Assembly (NCBI GenBank): GCA_032988165.1
Contig: JANTQF010000555.1
Span: forward strand, 1-13,812
DNA: 13,812 nt
Direction of reading: 5' to 3'
Source of the DNA: Emmonsiellopsis sp. PD_33
Taxonomy: Eukaryota; Ascomycota; Eurotiomycetes; Onygenales; Ajellomycetaceae
Below the pieces are notes generated by a model, which worked only from the letters and a program-made list of their open reading frames with translations, was not told the DNA's origin and did not search any database. This document shows, one piece after another, positions 7,842 through 13,812 of the stretch. The position numbers and the translations under genes are program-made. Each line of letters opens with the position of its first letter. Position 1 is the stretch's first letter.

Positions 7842-8337
7842 CAGCCCAATTAATGAACTCCATGGTAATTACCAGAACCTATTAATCCCAGCCACCTGAT
7901 GAGCTCCCACCTGATCACCTGACGAACTTTGCATCCTTATTTATTCCCCTGTGTTTTATTACAAGACACAGCCAGCAGTCGCCGTCACCCGGGCTGTGTT
8001 CTCCCAGCAACCAGCAACCAGCACAGTCATCCATTCACTCCGGACTGCAGACGGATATCCCATCTTCTGCTCTTCTCTTCTCTTCTCCAACTCACAGTTA
8101 TTACTTACCATCTCCCTGTTCCTATTCCTATTCCTGTTCCATTCCCACCCCCTTCTCTCACTGATCTATTCTCGTGGGGCATCCTGTATCCCAGGGCTAC
8201 ATCATACCAGCCCCCACCTGCCCTGTCTCTGTCCGTCTGGCTATCCTGCCTCCTGGCTACGGATAGAGGAGACGATGGCTGCCACGGTCTACACAGTCTA
8301 CACAGTTGACCACACACTGGCCAGACACCACGGAATG

Positions 8338-8340
<3 letters not shown>

Positions 8341-8374
<34 letters not shown>
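8341..8374. repeat. (AGCC)n microsatellite
   Basis: Eight perfect AGCC repeats plus a partial unit lie in the upstream region of the Set3-like gene. It is a simple tetranucleotide repeat, likely to vary in length between strains. No function is implied. Confidence 0.95.
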
Positions 8375-8375
<1 letters not shown>

Positions 8376-9049
8376 TCAGCTACACTAACATGGGAGTGCA
8401 GATGCTATTCCACTGTGTCTGCAGGCAAGACTAATCACTGACTGCACAGCACAGCCGATAATGCCACGGCCCGCCGGTCTTGCCCGCACGGCGCACAGGG
8501 CCGGGCTAGCCGCAAGCAGGCTAGCGCCGCCAGTGTCTCGTCTTTCCCAACTCGACAGCCCAGAGCCCTCTCCTCTCCTCCTCTTGACTCTTGACTTCTC
8601 TCTTCTCTCTGTCTGTCTGTCCTCGCCGTCCTCTCCTCCCACTCCCTGCTTCCCCATCCACACTCCACCCCTCTCCATCCTGCTCTCCCTCTCTGCTCGT
8701 CTCGTCGCGTCTGGTCACTCCTCCTCCTCCTCTGCCGCCCTCTGCCGCCCGTGGCCTCGCCTCCCGCCTCTCCCTCTCGTCTGAATGCGCCCGGCCTGTC
8801 CACTACAGCCTCTTCTGCCCGCCAACGTGGCCTGATACTGCCTCCCTTCCACTGCTGTCTGGCTCGATCTCGTCTCTGCTGCCGTCTCGTACTCCACGCC
8901 ACCCCTCGCCGCTGCTCCCTGCTCCCGTCGACCCCATCGCTTTGCCACGACCACACCCCGAGCCTGTCCTGCACCACCCGCCCATCGCTCCTCCATTGAC
9001 CCTGCTCCTCTCCATCGCCCTCTTGCGCGTGGTGTATCGGTCCTGATTG

Positions 9050-9115
9050 ATGACCTGGCTCGTCGATCAGAACCGACACCTGGCTGGATTTTCGCGCGTG
9101 TGGCGTTGGGACTGA
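9050..9115 (+). promoter_or_regulatory. Candidate upstream ORF (21 codons) in the Set3-like leader
   Basis: An ATG at 9050 opens a 21-codon frame beginning MTWLVDQNRHLAG and ending at TGA 9113-9115, 113 bp before the main start. No other ATG lies between its stop and the main ATG. If the leader extends this far, scanning ribosomes would meet it. Whether it is in the mature mRNA is unknown. Confidence 0.3.
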
Positions 9116-9228
9116 GCGACTCTCTCTTCGCGTCTCCCTCAAAGACCCATCCGCTCGCCTCCCTTCGCATCGAGCCATCCTCGGCCAAATCCCCCCACCG
9201 CTCGCTCGAGGAGGTACGCTGTCAGATT

Positions 9229-11991
9229 ATGACAGATACCTCCTCTCTCGCAGCCACGCATTCGACAGAGACCCTCCCTTCGGTCACCGTGCACCCGCTC
9301 CCCTCTCCTGTGCTGAATGGTAACGGCGCCCAGTCTGTCCACGAAGAAGATGACGAGCCGTACACCATCAAGTGCATCTGTGGCTTCGCCGACGATGACG
9401 GCCACACCGTCTTCTGCGAGCGTTGTGAGACCTGGCAGCATATCCTGTGCTATTACGATGGCCAGGACGTGCCAGAGGTCCACAACTGTGCAGACTGCGA
9501 ACCCAGACCACTCGACTCGAAACTCGCCACCGAGTTGCAGCGAAAACGCAGAGAGCAGAGCGATGGCGGTGACCGAAAAGGCAGGCGACAGGCGTCCAAG
9601 AGCCAGAGAAGGAAGAAAGACCCTGCCGAGCAGACAAACGGCTGGTCGTCGCATGAGCGCAGTGCTTCCAACTCGACCTCGAGGGACCATCCGCCTCCTG
9701 CGAAGCGACCAAAGACGAGCCATCGCGCCTCGAACTCGGTAAGCTCTCTCACCGCCATCCCAGTCATCGCGCCCGAGGGTCGAAAGCGGGCTACCTCGAC
9801 ATCAAACACGTCTATGAGCCCGATCAAGTCCAGCGTTACTCCCACCATCCCTCTCTACTCCCAAGAGTTCCTCCATCTCTACGATCGCGACCAGGCCAAC
9901 GACGATATCCCCAGCAATCTCTTCGACACCCTCAAACTCGCTACAGACCTCTCTTCTTGGGTACAGGACAAGGACGCCCTCGATGCCGTCACCAATGGCC
10001 GCAACGCGACCGAGGTTTTTACCCGTTTGGACGCTCCTCTCGATCCGTCTCGATGGCCAACCATCTCGAAACAATCCCTAACCCAGCAGGACGTCGAATA
10101 TGACGGCAAACATCCCTCGTGGCGGTTCCTGACGGTCGAAAGCGACGTCCACAAAGACCAGATCATTGGTGAAGTCAAAGGCAAAGTCGGCCATTTCCGT
10201 GACTATTGCCTCGACCCAAATAGTCGCTGGAAAGACTTGCGCCATCCCGAACCCTTTGTGTTTTTCCACCCCCAGCTCCCAATCTACATCGACAGCCGGA
10301 AAGAGGGGTCCCAGCTGCGCTATATCCGTCGGTCGTGTCGTCCCAACGTTACCATGAAGACCTTTATTACCAACGACACCGAATACCACTTTTGCTTTGT
10401 CGCGAACCAGGAGATTTCGGCCAAGTCAGAAATAACGACGTCGTGGTATCTCGACCCGCAGATCTTCCCTTCCAACGGGATTGTGAAGCAGGAAGGGCCT
10501 AACGATGGCGTGTCTGACGTCGCTGCGGCCTGCATAAGTAACGTCCTCTCCAACTTTGGCGGCTGTGCGTGTGATTCTTCTGGTCGGCCCTGTCGACTTG
10601 CAAAGATCGACTGCCGCCAACGTCCCAAACCCCTGGAACCTACGAAACAAATGAACGGAAGACGCAAGAAGAGTAAAGCGAAGAACATCATCTCGCCGGT
10701 CAACACCGGCCCTGCGACAGACAGCCGCGCTGGAAGCGAAATCGGCAAGGTCCATGAAGACGACGAGCGATTGGAGAGCCGGTCCACCTCAACCTCGCGC
10801 GATCACCCGAGAAGTCGGGACCTGACGCCCACATCGCATAGCCCGACCGACCTCGTAGGATCCACCACCGGGGAGCTCTCAGCGCGAGAGAAACGCAAGA
10901 TTGCCGCTGCCGAAAAGAAGTTTGAGCAACTCGAACAAGACCAGCAACACCCTCAGAAGAAGAAGAAGCGCAACAGTGGCGTCAGCCAGTCCAAAACCCC
11001 TCGCCTAGAGACCGCAAATTCTCGTCGGTCGTCGAGTTCCCCCAGAAAGCGCTCTCCCATGTCCGCTACGCCGCGAGGGTCACAGAAAAAGCCCTCAAGA
11101 TCGAGCACGCCCAGTGTCGGGTCGCCGCTACGCCATCCTCATTATGTGGATTCGCAAATGCAGACCGACCCTGACGAGAATGACCCTGACTTCGTGCCGC
11201 CTAAACCTCCACCACGGTCTCCGTATGTTCCTCTGACCATGCGGTTGTTTAAACGATCTCATGAAGACCGATTGAGGCTTCAAGAGCTGCGCAATCTCAA
11301 CATTACCTCGCCAACGCAGAGTAATATGTCCCCGCAGACACAAATCAGCCACGCTACGGGTCGTATACAAAGCCGAGACGTTGAAATGAAGAACGCCGAC
11401 ACCTCGATGACGCCGCCCAAGAACCATCCGTCGACATCGCATGAGCTGACTCTTCCCGACCACTCCCCGTCATCAAAGCATGCCCATCCTTTACCCTCTA
11501 CAGTTGCTCACACGCGACCTCTCGACGGCCCGCGTGGCGACTTGCGTGTCCAACTGCCGCCTCCCTTTTCGAACTCTGCTCAGTCAGTCAATACGCCCAG
11601 TCCGACTATAGTTCAGTCTCCGTTCAATGTCAGGCCCGGCGTGTTTCAACTGGCCTCCCATACTCCTGGATCTACCGTCGCGGGCCCGAGCCCTGCGAAA
11701 AAGAAGCTCAGTTTGGGCGATTATATGAGCCGCCGGGGAACGCTGACAACGCCGACTGCTGAAAAACCTCCGCCTCCTATATTCCCATCATCCCAAGTGC
11801 AAGCCAGCCAGTCGTCGCAGAGCCCTAATGGATCACCCTTGACCGACAAAGCGTCTGGAGACGAGCAGAAACACGATCATACTTCAGCAGATGTTGTGAT
11901 GCAGGATGCGCCAGCGGAATCTGCTGTCGAGTCGCCAAGCGGGAGCGCTGGGGCCGGTTCACGGGATCCGAGACTACAGCCTCGACAATAA
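9229..11991 (+). CDS. set3: Set3-like PHD and SET domain chromatin regulator
   Basis: Complete intronless frame of 920 aa. In yeast, Set3 is the scaffold of a nuclear histone deacetylase complex (Set3C, with Hos2, Hst1, Snt1 and Sif2) that binds methylated H3K4. A PHD finger at residues 45-93 has all ligands (C49, C51, C63, C66, H71, C74, C87, C90) and aromatic W69. A SET domain at about 297-405 has RYIRRSCRPN at 364-373 where active enzymes have NHSCxPN; this Set3/MLL5-type change suggests no methyltransferase activity. Then come a charged helix with AREKRKIAAAEKKFEQ (552-567), a lysine-rich nuclear signal near 577-582, a conserved patch near 644-690, long Ser/Pro-rich linkers and KKKLSLGDYMSRR near the C-terminus. 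The frame is open upstream to a GTG at 9100, but the first ATG is at 9229 with A at -3. Confidence 0.9.
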   Translation: MTDTSSLAATHSTETLPSVTVHPLPSPVLNGNGAQSVHEEDDEPYTIKCICGFADDDGHTVFCERCETWQHILCYYDGQDVPEVHNCADCEPRPLDSKLATELQRKRREQSDGGDRKGRRQASKSQRRKKDPAEQTNGWSSHERSASNSTSRDHPPPAKRPKTSHRASNSVSSLTAIPVIAPEGRKRATSTSNTSMSPIKSSVTPTIPLYSQEFLHLYDRDQANDDIPSNLFDTLKLATDLSSWVQDKDALDAVTNGRNATEVFTRLDAPLDPSRWPTISKQSLTQQDVEYDGKHPSWRFLTVESDVHKDQIIGEVKGKVGHFRDYCLDPNSRWKDLRHPEPFVFFHPQLPIYIDSRKEGSQLRYIRRSCRPNVTMKTFITNDTEYHFCFVANQEISAKSEITTSWYLDPQIFPSNGIVKQEGPNDGVSDVAAACISNVLSNFGGCACDSSGRPCRLAKIDCRQRPKPLEPTKQMNGRRKKSKAKNIISPVNTGPATDSRAGSEIGKVHEDDERLESRSTSTSRDHPRSRDLTPTSHSPTDLVGSTTGELSAREKRKIAAAEKKFEQLEQDQQHPQKKKKRNSGVSQSKTPRLETANSRRSSSSPRKRSPMSATPRGSQKKPSRSSTPSVGSPLRHPHYVDSQMQTDPDENDPDFVPPKPPPRSPYVPLTMRLFKRSHEDRLRLQELRNLNITSPTQSNMSPQTQISHATGRIQSRDVEMKNADTSMTPPKNHPSTSHELTLPDHSPSSKHAHPLPSTVAHTRPLDGPRGDLRVQLPPPFSNSAQSVNTPSPTIVQSPFNVRPGVFQLASHTPGSTVAGPSPAKKKLSLGDYMSRRGTLTTPTAEKPPPPIFPSSQVQASQSSQSPNGSPLTDKASGDEQKHDHTSADVVMQDAPAESAVESPSGSAGAGSRDPRLQPRQ

Positions 11992-12600
11992 ATTGGCTTA
12001 TTGGTGTTATCTGCCTGTTCACGAGTCCGAGATTTTCTTTCCTCTTGTCTTTATTGAGCGACCTGCATGTTTCACAGCCGGTGTTGGGGTATGGAAATTT
12101 CCGTCTAAAAGAACAGCGATCTCTGTTTTAAAAATGATGCGGCGTCTGGTCATTGGGTTTATGTAGTAGGAGTTTATGCATGGATTGGTAAACCGGGAAT
12201 GGCTCGAGTTAATTAGGGGGAGGGTCGGTGGTTTTCACCCTAGTTTTCTTCACGAGCGTTGATGATTGTACTTTTTCCCGCACGCCTCTGTCAGATTTAC
12301 GAAGCGCTGATTTGCCTTCCGAGCCACTGTCACTTGATAATTACTTTTTTCTTCCTTTTGTGTTTTTAAAACACTTGTTCCCCAAATCTTTTTTATTTCA
12401 TTTCGTTGTGAATATCATTTCATCCCACACCTTTTTTTCCCCCTGTCTCGATCCGTTTTCGAGGTGGCATGACTGAGTTTTTTTGATGACAGCAAACAAC
12501 AAAACAACTATATGAGAATATTTATATGCTAGTGATGAATGGGATGGGACAAGACATCAATAAATAAATCAATTAATGTAATATTCAAAAGGTAGCCCAG
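11992..12600 (+). other. 3' flank of the Set3-like gene
   Basis: No gene is visible. T-rich tracts (about 12340-12440) and AT-rich sequence with AATAAATAAAT near 12561 could serve 3' end formation, but no cleavage site can be fixed. Open frames here (11906-12166, 12228-12476) lack protein-like features; the second opens on GTG. Confidence 0.5.
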
Positions 12601-13144
12601 TCAAAGTTGGCCAATCTCCGAATCGCGATATCACGTGACTCCATAGCTCCTTATCACATGACCTACTTCAACTCTTTTTCATCCTCCAAGCTCCCCAGAC
12701 AGACAGAACGAGACATTGCAGCTTTCAACAACCCGCATTCCACAGACGCAACCGCCCGGTTTTATATACGATTCTAAACAGGCCACGGCACCGGCCACGA
12801 TATTCTTTCCTCATTCTGGTGTTTTCTATAGCTAAAAAGGCCTAGCTATCACGCGGCGGAACGGGAAAAGGAGCTCCGCGCATAACACGGAACGACCTCT
12901 CGCTGGGACGGCATTGTTGAGCCTGTCGACGGTGACGGCGGAGGATTGGCTGGTGCATTACTTCGGATATAAGGTGGTTTGCGATTTAGGGGGGCGGGAT
13001 TGTTTGTTCGTTCACTATTCGGACGGACGCCTACCCGTATAAACGTCCACGTCCACTTGCGCGTCGGGACCAATCCACCACACACCACAACAGCAACAGC
13101 GGCACTCTATCAACCACCAAGCTCCCTACCCAATCCAATCCACC
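12601..13144 (+). promoter_or_regulatory. Promoter and leader of the Cdc73-like gene
   Basis: A CCAAT box (12611-12615) lies just before a perfect TCACGTGA palindrome (12631-12638), the E-box type bound by Cbf1/CpcB-like bHLH factors in fungi. A degenerate TCACATGA follows near 12655, and TTTATATAC near 12761 is TATA-like. The leader ends CCAATCCAATCCACC directly before the ATG at 13145, a good start context. Factor assignments are by motif only. A 12850-13040 frame without ATG looks protein-like in places but is not recognisable. Confidence 0.5.
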
Positions 13145-13741
13145 ATGTCCATGTCCACGTCCACGACCCCCCTCCCCGACCCCCTCCTCGCCCTCCGCGC
13201 CTCCCTCTCCCCCCAATCCCCCCAACAACCCACCCTCCTCACCTCCCCCACCCCGACCCCCACAGACACAACAACAACCACCTCCCTAACCACCGCAACC
13301 CACCTCCACCTCCCCCTCCCCTCCCCAACAACCTACCCCCTCTCCACCCCGACCCGCTTCATCTCCGCCGCCGCAGGAAACATCCCCATCGACCTGCGCA
13401 GCATCTACTTCGCCTGGCTGCGGCGCGACGTTGCGATCCCGGAGTATATCGCGGAGGCGCAGGGGGTTAATGAGGAGTTGAGCAAGAAGGGTGGTGGGGA
13501 TGGGGATGCGGAGGCGAAGGTGCTTAATTTGGTGTTTGTTGAGCGGTTGGATTTGATTACGTGGCTGGAGGGGGCGGGGGAGGATAGTGAGTATATCAAG
13601 CCGTTGGAGGCCGGGCAGGGGCAGGCGGGTGTTGGGGCGGTGTCGGTGGCTCAGGCGCAGGCGGAGGATTCGGCGAGGGTTGCGGGAAAGATAAGAAAAT
13701 GCCAAAAGGATCAAATAAATGAATGTAACCATGAAAGTTGA
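13145..13741 (+). CDS. cdc73: Cdc73 (Paf1 complex) N-terminal part, apparently broken
   Basis: Cdc73/parafibromin is a subunit of the nuclear Paf1 elongation complex, which supports H2B ubiquitination and H3K4/K36 methylation during transcription. The frame opens with a DPLLALRASL motif near residues 12-21, then a Thr/Pro-rich stretch, then the conserved N-domain: STPTRFISAAAGN, IDLRSIYFAWLRRDVAIPEY (about 82-101) and LVFVERLDLITWLEGA with SEYIKPLE. Family-like sequence stops near residue 180 (about 13687); the frame then runs through CpG-free AT-rich DNA to a TGA at 13739-13741. Fungal Cdc73 is normally about twice this length or more, with a C-terminal Ras-like domain that is absent here. 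No convincing intron donor is seen at the switch. Either a repeat has inserted, the assembly is joined wrongly, or an unusual intron lies here. Confidence 0.75.
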   Translation: MSMSTSTTPLPDPLLALRASLSPQSPQQPTLLTSPTPTPTDTTTTTSLTTATHLHLPLPSPTTYPLSTPTRFISAAAGNIPIDLRSIYFAWLRRDVAIPEYIAEAQGVNEELSKKGGGDGDAEAKVLNLVFVERLDLITWLEGAGEDSEYIKPLEAGQGQAGVGAVSVAQAQAEDSARVAGKIRKCQKDQINECNHES

Positions 13742-13812
13742 GTATGATAGATCAATTTAGTGATGATATTGAGGCTATTGATATAGTGGATATAGTGCAG
13801 AATCTCACATAC
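13688..13812. mobile_element. Start of a CpG-free AT-rich sequence inside cdc73 (candidate insertion)
   Basis: The last CpG of the window is at about 13682-13683. From there to the end the sequence is AT-rich and CpG-free, like the left 7.9 kb, whereas the preceding coding sequence is very GC-rich. It matches none of the repeat units at the left end that I could align by eye. The other boundary lies outside the window, so neither terminal repeats nor a target duplication can be seen. Confidence 0.4.

Larger units (their letters stand above)
1..7922. other. AT-rich, CpG-free repeat compartment (RIP-like block)
   Basis: Reading the whole stretch I found no CpG dinucleotide; the first is at 7923-7924, after which CpG is common. 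CpA and TpG remain frequent, so the loss is specific to CpG. The block holds only repeats and mutated transposon relics. In fungi such blocks arise from repeat-induced point mutation or from cytosine methylation followed by deamination. The relics inside carry stop codons but keep their reading frame, which fits transitions rather than indels. The mechanism is inferred; the CpG depletion and sharp right edge are seen directly. Confidence 0.85.
7923..9228 (+). promoter_or_regulatory. Promoter and long pyrimidine-rich leader of the Set3-like gene
   Basis: CpG reappears at 7923 and the sequence becomes gene-like in composition. About 8560-9010 is dominated by C and T on the plus strand, as is typical of Aspergillus-type promoters and leaders. 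Open frames on both strands here are long, low-complexity and overlapping (for example the minus frame 8435-9178, rich in Arg/Gly/Glu), which is the signature of skewed composition, not genes. No clear TATA box is seen, and the transcription start cannot be placed. The leader contains upstream ATGs, the last at 9050. Confidence 0.6.

Noticed and set aside
7929..8388. 126 and 145 aa overlapping plus-strand frames
   Set aside because: They overlap in different frames across CT-rich and AGCC-repeat DNA, with no domain-like features. They are more likely promoter sequence.
8435..9188. Long overlapping minus- and plus-strand open frames (up to 247 aa) in the leader region
   Set aside because: They are low-complexity products of a pyrimidine-rich tract, open in several frames at once, with no domain-like content.
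9100..9228. N-terminal extension of the Set3-like protein from position 9100
   Set aside because: It opens on GTG, which is not a normal nuclear start in fungi. The first in-frame ATG is at 9229, in good context and before all conserved domains.
9738..9763. Possible intron GTAAGC...CAG in the Set3-like gene
   Set aside because: About 25 bp is too short for a fungal intron, and the frame reads through without a stop.
12849..13088. Short protein-like frames on both strands before cdc73
   Set aside because: The plus frame lacks an ATG and the minus frame has no recognisable motif. The position fits a promoter/leader.
13286..13732. Minus-strand 148 aa frame opposite cdc73
   Set aside because: It is the complement of the skewed, low-complexity cdc73 coding sequence; the plus frame carries the conserved domain.
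13687..13812. Ordinary intron explaining the end of Cdc73 homology
   Set aside because: No GTAAGT/GTATGT-like donor lies at the switch; the nearest GTAACC (about 13725) is 40 bp inside the non-homologous part. Kept only as an alternative in the finding.

Overview
The window looks like nuclear DNA of a filamentous ascomycete, most likely Eurotiomycetes (an Aspergillus/Penicillium relative). The reasons are a long intronless Set3-type PHD+SET gene, a Cdc73 N-terminus of fungal type, pyrimidine-rich leaders, short GT...AG introns with CTAAC/CTAAT-like branch sites in a transposase relic, and an AT-rich block of mutated repeats abutting normal gene DNA. The order is inferred from protein style only; no database was consulted.

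Layout. (1) 1-7922 is an AT-rich repeat compartment in which I found no CpG dinucleotide by eye. Its first 3.2 kb is a nested repeat: three minus-strand modules (about 284-450, 769-940, 2107-2271) that look like RNA polymerase III type-2 units (upstream TATA-like tract, A box, hairpin, B box, oligo-T), separated by arrays of ~98-104 bp units. 3166-4532 holds only faint coding relics. 4533-6071 is a mutated MULE-type DDE transposase with five recognisable introns and at least eight stops. 6263-6965 is a second array with a 215 bp dimer period, 7348-7665 a third with a ~76 bp period, and 7700-7841 a small segment with 12 bp inverted ends. (2) At about 7923 CpG returns and the composition becomes gene-like. 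7923-9228 is the promoter and pyrimidine-rich leader of the next gene. (3) 9229-11991 encodes a complete 920-aa Set3-like PHD/SET protein. (4) 11992-13144 is the 3' region and then the promoter of the next gene. (5) 13145 onward encodes the N-terminal domain of Cdc73 (Paf1 complex). Homology stops near 13687, where CpG-free AT-rich sequence begins, so the gene looks broken by an inserted repeat or by an assembly join.

The two recognisable genes belong to linked chromatin steps. The Paf1 complex promotes co-transcriptional H3K4 methylation, and Set3 reads methylated H3K4 through its PHD finger within a histone deacetylase complex. Their adjacency may be coincidence. The most unusual material is the three-copy Pol III-like module: flanks and A/B boxes are shared, but each copy has its own unrelated, self-complementary stem.
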